64,000 nt of DNA from Panorpa germanica (GCA_963678705.1 OY783203.1:29866535-29930534); one strand, 5' to 3'. Shown: positions 13,640 through 24,554, counted from the first letter of the stretch. A program made the numbers and translations. Notes: generated from the letters alone by a model not told the origin.

Positions 13640-13984
13640 GGCTCTGTCCACGGAGCTGCAACGTCACATTTAGTGGCAAGCAACCGTCATGCAGCCTGGG
13701 CTGCAACATGTCATAGTTTTAGCGTACTGCACGACGCATAGACGTAATATTCTTTTAAAAATGACGGGCTCTGCAGTCAATTTTGTTCATATTATTGAAC
13801 AATAGTTATTTTCCTAATGAAAAAACGTGCTTTCTCAATGCTAAACTTCAGAGAAATGACCATATTTGCAGCTTGCATGAATCTTGTATGACGTTACGTG
13901 GACAGAACTGAGATGCAGAATACGTCTGGCTTCATTTGTAGCTTGCATGCAACGTACAAATGAAGCTGTCGTGGACAGTAGCCC
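13640..13984. mobile_element. MITE with GTCCACG-containing inverted ends
   Basis: The left end GGCTCTGTCCACGGAGCTGC faces a right end GAAGCTGTCGTGGACAGTAG followed by CCC. A second pair of related motifs (GCTTGCATG, GTGGACAG) sits inside. It has no coding capacity. I could not find a convincing target duplication, so the exact boundaries are uncertain. Confidence 0.5.
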
Positions 13985-14799
13985 TAAGTTTGTATATTTT
14001 TTATTCCAAAAATAGCTGCTTTTTTTTCAATTGATCTGGTTAATTTGATAAAAATAGTATTCTATAATACAGTATCGTAGATTTTTCTTAGTATATGTCT
14101 AAAAGCAGTACGAGCCTCGTTGGCTAATTACAACACTAAGTTCTTATATGGTAATTGAGATTAATGATTTTTTTATAATTATCTGTTCTTTGAAAATCCG
14201 TGACTAATGCAGATTCCTGCGAATTCATTAAATACCAATGTCTATATGCGTCTTAACATTCACAAGTATGACAACTCAACCACAAAACAACACTATAGAA
14301 TATATATGTATATGTATAGTGTATACCCCGTCGCAAAGCGACGTATGTTTCATTTAAATTTAATAAAATATTTTGTGATTTAATTTGAGAATTTTTTAAT
14401 CGATTTGTAAATTAGGTACCAAAGCCTACATACAAAATTTGCTTTATGTTTTAGGTATTACTTAAGTTTTATTAATTTTATTAATTTTAAATAGGACTAA
14501 TCAATATAATTCGGACTTTGAAACGAAGGTATTGCTGTTGGATTTGTACTGCTAGAATTTATAGTAGTAGAAATATTGTTGATTTAGGAATTCTTGGATA
14601 CCAAAGAAATCAATCTATCATTATCTATAAAAGATTCGTCGAACATTTTCTAATAATAAACTTGAAACACGTGTTCGGTTACTACTCGATAAAAGCCACG
14701 CCGTGTTAAAGATACCACATAAAACTATGCGCCACTGGAAACCGAATACGTTAAAGTTCATTCGATTTACTTGACAAGCCCGGTGAGTATTCGATAAAC

Positions 14800-14926
14800 G
14801 TGTTTAACTGTATACGTTTTTTTGCGGTACGAACGTCATGTGAATGGTTCTATATAAAATGTATGTATCCTATAATATTTATACTGCATAAAAACGTGCA
14901 GTACAATGCCGTGTGAACCCAACCTA
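14800..14926. repeat. Partial copy of MITE family 3 (TTTTTTTGC..GTAC ends)
   Basis: This segment matches the element at 15462-15655. Shared pieces are ACGTTTTTTTGC, a TATATAAAATGTATG core, and a right end reading AAAACGTGCAGTACAATGCC then GTGTGAACCCAACCT. The left end is degraded. Confidence 0.5.
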
Positions 14927-15461
14927 ATTCATCAATTCCTATTAAAGTTTACCAAGTTAGTAATAGGTATGTAATTTATTGTTTATCCTTTAAAGAACAT
15001 TGCGTTTTACATTTTGCATTTCCGCCAACAGGTTGTTGGCACAATCATAAAAATGTATGTATTTACTGCAATTTACGTGTATTCCCCTGTAATACAAAAT
15101 AACAATATGTCAACAAGCTCAGCGTCAGACTGCACTGTATCGATTTATGTAATTCCACTTTCACATAGAAACAAGCCCATAAAAATAAAAAATAATCTAT
15201 TATTTATTTAAAAAACTAATGGACTAAAAAGAAATAAAAAAGAAGACAGTTTATGATATATATAGTTTAATATTAAAATCGTGGGGCGTCTAAATTATCT
15301 TTAAAAAATTGTGTATCTTATTATTGAACGTCTCTTTAATCCGGTTGACCATGACTATATCAAACGTCAATGTAGTTTTGACGGAAATAGCTAAGATAAA
15401 TAACTCTAGATAAAATGCAAACGATTAAAACATGTTCATGTTACTGAACCTATGCAGACTG

Positions 15462-15655
15462 AGGCTGAGTACATACGGCATTGACTGCACGTTTTTTTGC
15501 AGTACAAATATTATCGAATAAATAGTGGCGCATACATTATATATAGAACAATTCACACGACGTTTGTACTGCAAAAAAACGAACACATATATAAAATATA
15601 AGCGCCGCTGTTTATTCGATATACTGCAGAAAAACGTGCAGTTTGAACCCAGCTT
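15462..15655. mobile_element. MITE family 3, most complete copy
   Basis: The left end AGGCTGAGTACATACGGCAT leads into ACTGCACGTTTTTTTGCAGTA. The right end TACTGCAGAAAAACGTGCAGT (less the last base), then TTGAACCCAGCTT, is its inverted counterpart. A core with TATTCGATA motifs is shared with partial copies at 14800-14926 and 18544-18640. No target duplication is obvious and nothing is encoded. Confidence 0.6.
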
Positions 15656-17130
15656 AAATAAATATCCGAAAAACTAGTGTAGGACTGTCAATAACGGGTT
15701 TAAAGAAAAACATGAAGTACTAAATTTAAATACACACTTTGGTTGATTTTAATCCGGTCTAAAACTGCGCTGGAAGAAAGAAATCGGCGCGGAACCATAG
15801 AATGCTGGACTAAAGAGAGTCTATATTAATGACAGAGGCGTTCACGTGAGGCTAATATATTATCGAGTTAGATTCCCGAATCAACGCTATATTTTCTAAG
15901 TTTGTTTGTTGTTTTGTTTAATTGATTATATCAAAAAGATATATTAGACAGCAATACTACTACTAGAATTTTGCACTAGATGTTGCTAGTACCTAAAGAG
16001 GTTCTAGTTGGGCAAACCTTCTGAGTACCCCAATAGGACCCTGTCGAGTAAGACCGGGTAATCTCGGGTTAAAATTTGTATTAGGGCGGTATCGTACATA
16101 GGCTGCCTTTAAATAAAAATAAACAACTATAAATGCTTAAAATAAGATTTTAATATTCAAAAAACAGTATACTTAATATGTTAATTAAGTTTCAAAAAGT
16201 CCAATAACGAAAAATATGACGTAACTTAATCTTAAATTTAAATATTATTATTGGCTTGGTACACAAAGTAATTAATTACTTTATTGAAATGTATCTCAAA
16301 ATTAATCAAAAAACCATATTTATTTAATGAAGTTAGCCTTTAGTACCCTTAATAAAACAACCGCAAATTAAACTGCTTTGACAAATCTTAATTCCCAAAG
16401 GTTGAAGTAATCAATACTGACGAGATAGACGATGACATCAAATTAGGTCTAGTAGTCGTCGTGCCACAACTTAGCCAAACTTTGTTGCGTTAATTTCGTT
16501 GTTTGACATTTATTTATGAAGGGATGGCATGGAAATGGAAGAGGGTTCATTAAACATACTTCTTAAACAAAATTCTTACTTCTCTTTCTTTCTGTCATTT
16601 TCTATTATAATGTTAAAGCAGGGATGCCATAGTAACGGTTGTTATAGTTCCACGCGTGGAAACTTCAATATACTTATATTTGTAACAACGTTACGTTTTA
16701 TTATTTACCTAAATGTGACATAATTCTATTACATAGCATAGTCAATAAATAAATGCAAATAACATTAAAAATCTTTTACTAATATATTAATTTAATATGT
16801 AACATTATATAATCTTGCATAAAAATATTAATAAACGTCAGAAAATGTAAATTTCTGTCGAAAGATAACCTAAAAAAATTTAGTAACAAGTACACTTTTA
16901 ATGTTGTGTGTAAACTGTATTTATGATTCTTAATTTATATAATTATATATGGAATATTACTTCATTTAAATGACCACCTCAGGAGCAATAAGCTGGAGTA
17001 TTCCTTTAAACGCATTTTTTATTTTTTCTTGTATACGTAAACTATTTTACGTAATCAACTACGTTTTTTATCTGTTTTAATTCTTTTTGAACAATAAATC
17101 AATCTTGAAATCATAGGAAGTTATTTCTAA

Positions 17131-17495
17131 TGCCGGTTTCACACCAGTGAGACAGTTTTGTTGTCAAAAAGCAAAATAATATCATGTTTTGTTTTATTTT
17201 AAAACAGTTCTGTTTTTCGACTGTTCACAGACTGGTTTTGTTTTTAGTGTTTTTCTGTGTGTCCAATAAAAAATATAAATATGATAAGTAACAACTAACA
17301 AGCGCAAATGTTCACGAAAAACAAAACTGCGTGTCTTAATCAAGGAGACCAAAAAACAACAACAAACGTGTTTTCCTTTGATCTTACCGAAAAATGTTTT
17401 AAGAACTCTTTCTTTGGTGTAAACATTTGTGTTTTTGTTCGGAAAAAAAAGTTTTTGTTCGTGTTTTATTGAACTGTCTCTTTGGATTAAAGGCT
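17131..17495 (+). mobile_element. PIF-like MITE, family 1, copy B (3' end decayed)
   Basis: The left end TGCCGGTTTCACACCAGTGA follows TAA (17128-17130). The interior matches copies A, C and D. The right end is degraded to GAACTGTCTCTTTGG followed by a poorly matching terminus around 17495. A mariner fragment begins within a few bases of that terminus. Confidence 0.65.
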
Positions 17496-17756
17496 ATTGA
17501 ATAGCACATGGGCTGAAAAGTCCCGAGCCTAACAAAGAAAACACAGTTTTTAGGTTCAAAATTAGCTTTATTCATCAACGTAATCTCCATCAAGAGCAAC
17601 GCAATCAATCCAGCGCCGCTCTAACATTTCAATACCACTTTTGTAAAACGATTTATCTTTTGCCTCAAAATAGGCCTCAGTTTCAGCGATAACCTACCGG
17701 CGAGCATTTTTTCCAGGTCTGCGAACAGGCAGTAGTCGCTGGGAGCCAAATAAAAG
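17496..17756 (-). pseudogene. Mariner transposase C-terminal fragment
   Basis: Read on the minus strand, the segment encodes YLAPSDYCLFADLEKMLAG, containing the LAPSDY motif with the third catalytic aspartate of mariner transposases. After a short deletion and frameshift it continues VIAETEAYFEAKDKSFYKSG and IEMLERRWIDCVALDGDYVD, then Glu and a stop at 17568-17570. The order matches the C-terminal third of the family. The outer 17496-17560 part resembles a mariner 3' end (GGGCTGAAAAGTCCCGAGCC). It is a dead relic, from a different subfamily than the 11149 element. Confidence 0.75.
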
Positions 17757-18543
17757 CTATAATAAAAAACCCTTTTATATAAAATATCATTAGGTTTCGG
17801 TTTAGTAAACTATTGCATGAATGTAAGGTACCATCAATGTTTTGTGTTTTGCTAGCATTTTATTAGAAATAGTATCGTCCTTGGGAAATGGATTGCTTTA
17901 TGGATGATTTATGTTTATACCGATGTTTTACTATGGTACTTAAAACCAAAATCATTTCCCTAATGAAGAATAACAAGAACAAAGACAAAAAGCAAAAAAT
18001 CTGTTTTTAATCTGAACAAAACGAACAGAATTATTTCAGTTTTAAGCCCTTACATTAAACCACACTGTAATATACATTACATAATATTAACGTTTGATGT
18101 TTTCATCAAATTTGTACTAAATGACAAAAGACTTAACAAAACAATTCCACGTATTAATTTATATATGCGTATATAATACGTAATACTAAATATTACTAAG
18201 TATTCCTTAAGAATAAGATAAGTAATTTTTAATTAAAGTGAAGCTCGTGAAATGGATTTTGATACGGAGGGTGGAGCGTTGAGTTCTCCTCAAAGCAAAA
18301 CTGCCACGTGTCTACAGTCCGTAGTAAAAGAGAGCTAGAATATGTTGGAACAAGTTAAACAGGGGTTAAAACGTTTATATTGATCAACTTCCACAGCGTA
18401 CACAGAAACCAGTGGCGCAGCTAGAAATAAGAGGTTTTCCAAGCATCCAAGCATGGCCGGAGGACCTCTCTTCCTTCCTTCGTTGTTCATTATAATATAT
18501 ATTACATATATAGTATGTAGATGCTGTTTGCAGGAAGATGAAC

Positions 18544-18640
18544 GTGGTACACTGCGTATTAACGTCGTGTGAATAGTTCTACATATATAAAATGTATGCG
18601 CCACTATTCGATAGTATTTATACTGCAAAAAAACGATTTT
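18544..18640. repeat. Partial copy of MITE family 3
   Basis: It shares AACGTCGTGTGAATAGTTCT, the ATAAAATGTATGCGCCACTA core and TACTGCAAAAAAACG with the copy at 15462-15655. Both ends are truncated. Confidence 0.45.
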
Positions 18641-19411
18641 TAAGGAATATTTCAAGTAAATCTGGCGATTATTTTCTAAGTTATGTAAGTTAAAAAAAAA
18701 AATTTGTTAACTCTATGTACGCGTTTTTCTAAAAACTACGTTTTTAGAATCGGTGACTAAAATTTCTCAGAAACGGCTGAACCGATCAGTCTCAAATTTT
18801 AACACAAGTTTCTTAAGTATATTTTTTAGTAATTAATTAAAGATTTTTTGCTCATCGATAAATATTTTTTTTTATAAACAATTTAAGACCGAAATTGTGG
18901 TCAAAAATTGATTTTTTTTTTTTTTGAGAAGCCGCCATTTTGTCAAAAAAAAATTATTTTGCTTATTCCTTAATTTAATTACTAGATTATACATTACTTT
19001 ACCGAAATCCGTTTGGTTTTTTTAGTTTAGATGATTTAGTCCAGAGATATCGTAGTCACCGCAAGATGCCTTTTTTGGAGGACCTCTGGGAGATCAGCTA
19101 TAGCAGTTATATTATTTTTACAAATATAATAATGTTTAAATACAGTTAAAAGTTACCATAATATGTGTACAAGTTTTTACATTAATACATTTAAAAGTCT
19201 CCTCAGGAAACATTCTTAAAAATCCCTTTTTTTGAGCCTAATAACTGTATATAACCCCTTCAAGTTACAATTCTGCAGTTGTTACTTTAGTTGATATTTT
19301 GTAAGGCCTAAAATGTTTATAAAAAGTTAGAAAATACTATTTCCTATTTAATTGGAATAGTGTATACGAGTACGACTATATACTAACTATAAATATTTAC
19401 TAATCGAAAAT

Positions 19412-20135
19412 ATGATGTTGTATGGAGCAGAGGTTTGGGGGTGGAAGGAGCAAGAAAAGTTGGAAAGAATACAGGAGAGATATATTAAATGGTTACTAGG
19501 GCTGGACAGGTGCACGCCAGGATACATGGTCATGGAGGAGCTAAAAAGGGATACGATACGAATTAAAACAGGTGAAAGAGCAGTAAAATATGAGGAGTAA
19601 TTGACCAGGGCGGAAAGCAAAATTTTAAAGAAAATAAGAGAGGATAACATAAATAATGGGGGGGAGGAGGTCCAAAAAAGAGAAAGGAGTATTTTGAAAG
19701 GAATGGGCGATCGAGGCAGAGAGGAGAAGAGAAGGAGGCGCAAGTGTGGAAGAGGAGCTAAGGAGAAGGGATAAGGAGATACAACAACAGGAGAGAATGG
19801 GAAAAATCGAAAAAAGCAACTACAATACAAGATATAAAAGGTTATGGGAAAATAATGTGCCTCAGTACCTTATAGAAAAAGATATAAAACACATAAGAAG
19901 GACAGCAAGGTTTAGATTGAGAAATGAGGAAAAAGGAAACAGATACTGGGAAAGTAGTGAGGAAAGAAAGTGTAGAGTGTGGCGAGTGGAGGACGAAACA
20001 CTGCAGCACATTAAGTTTGAGTGTAAGGAAAAAGTAGCGAGCGAAAGGAATATTGGCCAGCTATTAAAGGGAGGCAGTGAAGGAAAGAGGTGGATGGCGG
20101 AAATAGTAAAAAGGAAAGGAAAAACAGGACAATAA
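19412..20135 (+). pseudogene. ORF2 3'-end remnant of the non-LTR element
   Basis: The first frame (19412-19600) reads MMLYGAEVWGWKEQEKLERI and on through LLGLDRCTPGYMVMEELKRD, the region after the reverse transcriptase core that is typical of insect non-LTR ORF2 proteins. It stops at 19598-19600. A second frame (19746-20135) carries the C-terminal part, ending in a motif like the usual CRxC..H..C zinc-binding module, but here as CRVW...H...C, so one expected cysteine is missing. A stop and a frameshift separate the two. No reverse transcriptase catalytic motif or endonuclease remains. Closest relatives, from memory, are in ants and wasps; this is an impression, not a search result. Confidence 0.75.
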
Positions 20136-20467
20136 ATAAGCTGGTGGCTGGGTTGCACAAGGAACAGGAAGAGAGAGGAAGTACTAAAAGAGGCAGTGAA
20201 GGGAAGCAGGAGAAAGAAAGAAGTAGCGAGGAAACAGTTAAACTTCAGTCCAGAAAAATAGACTACGGAATAGACCAGTCCAGAAGGAAGACTAGGGAAA
20301 ATGAAGGAAGAGGGTCAAGAGAAGAAGAAGCAGAAAGTACTTTTGGAAATAAAAAGGTCTAGAATAGTTTAAATTTAATTGTAAGTTGAAGTATATGAAA
20401 TGTATTAAGAATGTAGATTGTAAAGCCGAAAGGCGAGCAATAAACAATTAATAATAATAATAATAAT
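19412..20467 (+). mobile_element. 5'-truncated non-LTR retrotransposon with TAA tail
   Basis: The insertion is flanked by a 13-bp duplication ACTAATCGAAAAT (19399-19411 and 20468-20480) and ends in a (TAA)n tail (about 20447-20467). TAA-repeat tails are known from I-type elements. Only the 3' end of ORF2 and the 3' UTR remain, as expected from incomplete reverse transcription. It is purine-rich on the + strand, unlike its surroundings. Just upstream of the tail, GCCGAAAGGC (20425-20434) could form a small GAAA-capped hairpin. Confidence 0.85.
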
Positions 20468-21336
20468 ACTAATCGAAAATTTATAACGTATAAAGAGGCT
20501 GTGAAATAATTAACTTAGCAATGACATAAGTTTGACACCACCAGCGCTTCGGTATTATAAAGTACTCTACTCCTTCATTGCAGAGACACAGCAAAACGGT
20601 GTCAGTAAACAAATTTCTTTCACCACCAAAAAAACATCCAAAGATTTGATGAATATAATGTGTAACACAATGTCACTGACTCCATCTCGTTTTGTAATCA
20701 TAATGAAAATGACGGGAAATTTAATTTATTCAATATAATAATACATCTTACGTAACCACCTTACGTAAGTTTAGTAAACTTAGTTTATCGAATTAGTAGT
20801 TTAATTTAGTTAAACTCAATTTAATTATTTATTTAATATTCGTCAACACCTAAATATTTGTCATATAGATTGTGGTGTGGTTGGTAATATAATTTCAAGT
20901 CAAATTTGATTTCTCAAATTGTCAATATCGTGCCCTTGCGTAAAGCGACTATCGTGGACTCAGACGCGTTATCGACGTATACGAGGGACTCGAAGAGCGT
21001 TGCTGTGGTAACGGCTTTCAATATAGTAACAAGTTTTCGCCTATGACCAATGGAGCGTTATGTCTGTATATTTACATTCTCACTATTTCGTTGAATATCA
21101 AATATCAGGGCCGTACAGTACTATGATGTAAAGATGCGCCGTATCATCACAAACAGTGAAATCAAAATACAATTTGAATCATTCAATAATTAAAAATCTT
21201 TACACAACTTATTAAATTATACTCTAACTAAAAAAATTAGTTTTTATATGGCATTTTTAAACGCAGGATGATAAAACACCAGCGTAGTGTTAGGATTCTC
21301 TCAATTAAAAGTTAAAAATTATATAACATTCATTTA

Positions 21337-21341
21337 TTAAT
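21337..21341. repeat. Left target-site duplication of the BEL/Pao element
   Basis: TTAAT directly precedes the 5' LTR and is repeated directly after the 3' LTR (24469-24473). A 5-bp duplication is normal for LTR elements. Confidence 0.85.
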
Positions 21342-21650
21342 TGTTCAGTACAAAATTAGTACAGAACATAAGAAGATGTCTCTGTTGGCATTCCAACATT
21401 ATAATGTATTGTTGTCTCTAATAGAAGTAATGCGCATGACTACAATACGACGACTGCTGTACGCTACAGCGATATGGCATTCGTGTCAGTTGTGTTTTGG
21501 GCTTCTACACTGTCAAGATCATAATTCCCAACCATCTTGTTATTATAAGAATGTTGGTTCAAAGTAATTAAAAAGTGTAAAATTATTTTATCATTAAACA
21601 ATTGAATAATTATTCAATCTACAAATACTCGCATGGTTTTATTTCGTACA
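21342..21650 (+). repeat. 5' LTR of the BEL/Pao element
   Basis: A 309-bp repeat that starts TGTTCAGTAC and ends TTTCGTACA (TG...CA). It is identical, as far as I can read base by base, to 24160-24468. It holds an 18-bp perfect palindrome, ATTGAATAATTATTCAAT (21601-21618), downstream of a possible ATTAAA polyadenylation signal. The 63-codon open frame within it occurs in both LTRs and is probably chance. Confidence 0.93.
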
Positions 21651-21658
21651 TGCGAAGC

Positions 21659-21670
21659 TGGTCCTTCGAG
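21659..21670 (+). promoter_or_regulatory. Candidate tRNA primer-binding site
   Basis: TGGTCCTTCGAG begins eight bases after the 5' LTR. It would pair with a tRNA 3' end reading CTCGAAGGACCA. A near repeat, CGATCCTTCGAG, follows at about 21681-21692. I cannot name the tRNA with certainty. Confidence 0.5.
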
Positions 21671-22318
21671 TCTTACAAAGCCGATCCTTCGAGTTTATTA
21701 ACCGCGTGTGTTTTTCATTGTATTTTTGGCGTTTTATTACATTTGCCCCTTGGCGATTGCCATTGATTGGGTAAATGGGACGCTCCATTTTGGCGGATTC
21801 ACGGAGGATTTGGATATTTTACAATTACATTTCCAGAAGCCTTACAAGCGAAGCTGGATATTTTACAATTACATTTCAAGAAGGTTTTAAATCCTACAAA
21901 AAAAAAAAAACTGGCCTTACAAGCCATTGGTACCCGCGTGTGATTTCGTGGTGTTTTGAGGTTACATCTGTATAGTAACCAGCACAAGTGCAAGCTATTT
22001 TGTTACATTTACCCTATGGCGGCCTGGCAAGTCATCAATTGCCATTGATTGGGTAATGCAACGTTTGATTTAAGCGGATTCGCATATAATTTGGATTACT
22101 ACACGTTTATATTTTAAGAAAAATTATTCATTACGGAAGAGGATACATGGATGCTGGAGGAGAGTAAAATACTTCTTTACTCATGAAGGTACAAAGTTAT
22201 TATTACTATCTGCAAGTACCAATCTATTAAAAACTTCTCATGTTGCTGGATTAACCTGGATTAGTTTGTCATCCACGTTTCATCTATCATATAAGTACGA
22301 ATCTATCACCTAAGCAAG
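21671..22318 (+). other. Leader of the BEL/Pao element with internal repeats
   Basis: An untranslated stretch between the primer-binding site and the start codon. It contains duplicated motifs: GGATATTTTACAATTACATT occurs at about 21810 and 21856, and GCCATTGATTGGGTAA near 21760 recurs near 22041, each followed by GCGGATTC. Such repeats could mark packaging or dimerisation signals or simple slippage. No protein is supported here. Confidence 0.5.
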
Positions 22319-24004
22319 ATGGAGGGATTGAAAAGGCTTAGATCGGCGCGGACGGCTGCAAAAAGTGCAATATCACGGATGGACAATTACGTCAGCGACC
22401 CAAGGGCTCTCGACTCCGCTACAGTGGAGGTGCTGCAGGTGAAAAAAGAAAAGATGATGACTACATTCCAATCGTACGAGCTCACGCAGTACAGCATTTT
22501 AGAAATTGATGATCAAGATGAGGAAGACATTGAAGAAGTTGAAGAGAAGTATTTTAACATTATTGCAAAATTAAATGCTAGCATCAATAAGTTAAAAGAA
22601 GTTAATAGGCCTGAATTAGTTCCATTGAAGCTCCCAGCGGTGGAAATTCCAACCTTCGATGGCAAGGATATAACCAGGTTTAAGCCCTTTTATGAGCTCT
22701 TCCAAGCAGTGGTTCACAATAATGCATCATTGTCCGATGTTCAAAGACTTTTTTATTTGAGAAAGTATCTCGTTGATGAGGCTCTCTCAATAATTATAAA
22801 TCTGCCGCTTGTGAACAGTTCATACAAAGAGGCTATTGATTTATTGTTAGCGCGGTATGAAAATAAGGCGAGATTAATCTTTTATCACATTAATATAATA
22901 CTTGATATTCCCAACATGCAGAAAGGTACTGCAGTCGATATAAGGGCTTTTTTATGTCAAGTAAAACAGCAATTACAAGCGTTAAAAAATCTTGATGAGC
23001 CTGTAGACAAGTGGGATATGATTTTAATCTCGGCCTTAAGTAGAAAATTAGATATCGTTACTAACCGCACTTTCCACATGGAAAGAAATTTAGAAGAACT
23101 GCCTACTATGGCAGAATTTATTTCATTTTTAGAAAGACGTGCAATTGCAATTGAGTATAGTTTAGATTATAAAAATATGTCACATGACAATAATAATAAT
23201 AAAGGAAATGTGGTTCCAAGAAAATTGTATAATAAAAATAAGTATTCACATAATAATATTGTATGTAATCTTGCTATTTGTGAATATACAAACCTTGAGA
23301 ATGTTATGAAACAATCTTGGACAACTGAGAAAGTCCCAGAGGAATCAGATAAGTTTTCTGAGGATTACTTAAAGGCTGAACATAAATTTCAAAATTCAGT
23401 AGCACTTAAAAATAATTTAACTGTTGATTTGCCATTACTCAGCCTAGTAAATAAAATAGAATTGGAGGATTCTTTCTCAGTTGCCCCGCAAAGATTTAAT
23501 GTGTTGGAAAAAAGATTTAGACACAATCCTTCATTATTGGAGGTTTATAAAACATTATTAAACAGATCAACCAGTATTATGACATTAGGTTTAAAACACA
23601 ATATTATTTTTATAAATATTAAAATAAAAACAAATTTAATTTGCTACAAGTCCAGTGTAGCTCCATCAAGTAAGGTACTTACAATACCCCAGCTTGAGAT
23701 TATTAGCGCAGTGTTGCTGGTGCGAATCAAACAAGCAACAAATAAAATTTTTGATTCAAATACAATACTTCCATCAGATATTAATTGCAATGTTTACAAC
23801 ATTGATGTAAAACAAACATCTGTACTGTTGGAATTGTTAAAAGATAATTGTTTCAATAACATTGTAACTATTGAGTTGATGATTGTTGTGTACATTATGC
23901 AATTGATAATGTATGCTACATTGATAATTATGGTTTCTGTTATATTTAGGATAGTAATTAATTTGTTTTATATTATTTTCACAAAATTATGTAGACTACC
24001 ATAG
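22319..24004 (+). CDS. Gag-like protein fused to short Pol remnants (BEL/Pao)
   Basis: One uninterrupted frame of 561 codons. Residues 1-100 are an acidic, probably coiled N-terminus. Residues 106-280 form a complete BEL/Pao Gag core (DUF1759), from VEIPTFDGKD through NNASLSDVQRLFYLRKYLVD to LPTMAEFISFLERRAIAIE. The usual zinc knuckles and aspartic protease that follow are missing. Residues about 334-418 (WTTEKVPEE ... RFRHNPSLLEVYKTLLN) resemble the segment just ahead of the reverse transcriptase. Residues about 442-475 (YKSSVAPSSKVLTIPQLEII) resemble the RNase H-proximal part of Pol. The polymerase core and integrase are absent. The tail, 519-552, is hydrophobic. The retained frame after at least two deletions is unusual. 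Whether the protein is made is unknown. Confidence 0.85.
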   Translation: MEGLKRLRSARTAAKSAISRMDNYVSDPRALDSATVEVLQVKKEKMMTTFQSYELTQYSILEIDDQDEEDIEEVEEKYFNIIAKLNASINKLKEVNRPELVPLKLPAVEIPTFDGKDITRFKPFYELFQAVVHNNASLSDVQRLFYLRKYLVDEALSIIINLPLVNSSYKEAIDLLLARYENKARLIFYHINIILDIPNMQKGTAVDIRAFLCQVKQQLQALKNLDEPVDKWDMILISALSRKLDIVTNRTFHMERNLEELPTMAEFISFLERRAIAIEYSLDYKNMSHDNNNNKGNVVPRKLYNKNKYSHNNIVCNLAICEYTNLENVMKQSWTTEKVPEESDKFSEDYLKAEHKFQNSVALKNNLTVDLPLLSLVNKIELEDSFSVAPQRFNVLEKRFRHNPSLLEVYKTLLNRSTSIMTLGLKHNIIFINIKIKTNLICYKSSVAPSSKVLTIPQLEIISAVLLVRIKQATNKIFDSNTILPSDINCNVYNIDVKQTSVLLELLKDNCFNNIVTIELMIVVYIMQLIMYATLIIMVSVIFRIVINLFYIIFTKLCRLP

Positions 24005-24159
24005 AGTTAAGAAGTTTATGTTATTTTGTGTAATTTTGTTTATAATAGTTTTAAGAAGTTCACATTATTTTTTGTAAATTGGTTTATAATAATTTTATGT
24101 AACATTGTATAATTTGATATTGGTTGTGAGCTTATCTACTTCTGCTGGCTGGCAATTTA

Positions 24160-24468
24160 TGTTCAGTACAAAATTAGTACAGAACATAAGAAGATGTCTC
24201 TGTTGGCATTCCAACATTATAATGTATTGTTGTCTCTAATAGAAGTAATGCGCATGACTACAATACGACGACTGCTGTACGCTACAGCGATATGGCATTC
24301 GTGTCAGTTGTGTTTTGGGCTTCTACACTGTCAAGATCATAATTCCCAACCATCTTGTTATTATAAGAATGTTGGTTCAAAGTAATTAAAAAGTGTAAAA
24401 TTATTTTATCATTAAACAATTGAATAATTATTCAATCTACAAATACTCGCATGGTTTTATTTCGTACA
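24160..24468 (+). repeat. 3' LTR of the BEL/Pao element
   Basis: Same length and sequence as 21342-21650, followed by the right-hand TTAAT duplication (24469-24473). No difference between the two LTRs was found on direct reading. Confidence 0.93.
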
Positions 24469-24554
24469 TTAATAATCAATTCCAATCAAATGTATATATT
24501 ACCAGGTCTCTTAACTGATCTATTTGTGTCGAAGTTCCAATGCTGAATCTCTAA

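Larger units (their letters stand above)
21342..24468 (+). mobile_element. Young, internally deleted BEL/Pao LTR retrotransposon
   Basis: A 3,127-bp element: 309-bp LTR, leader, one open frame, 3' region, 309-bp LTR, with TTAAT on both sides. Family members are usually about twice this length. The Gag-like domain (DUF1759) and the Pol pieces identify it as BEL/Pao. The protease DTG-type motif, reverse-transcriptase YVDD-type core and integrase are not encoded, so it would need proteins from a full-length relative to move. Identical LTRs and an intact frame indicate a recent insertion. I saw no clear polypurine tract directly before the 3' LTR. Confidence 0.9.

Noticed and set aside
19387-20158. 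Two long minus-strand frames rich in Ser, Leu and Phe (19387-19830, 19862-20158)
   Set aside because: They are the antisense of the purine-rich non-LTR ORF2 remnant.
21376-21567. 63-codon frame in the LTR, repeated at 24194-24385
   Set aside because: Its identity in both places only reflects LTR identity; no domain or start context suggests a protein.
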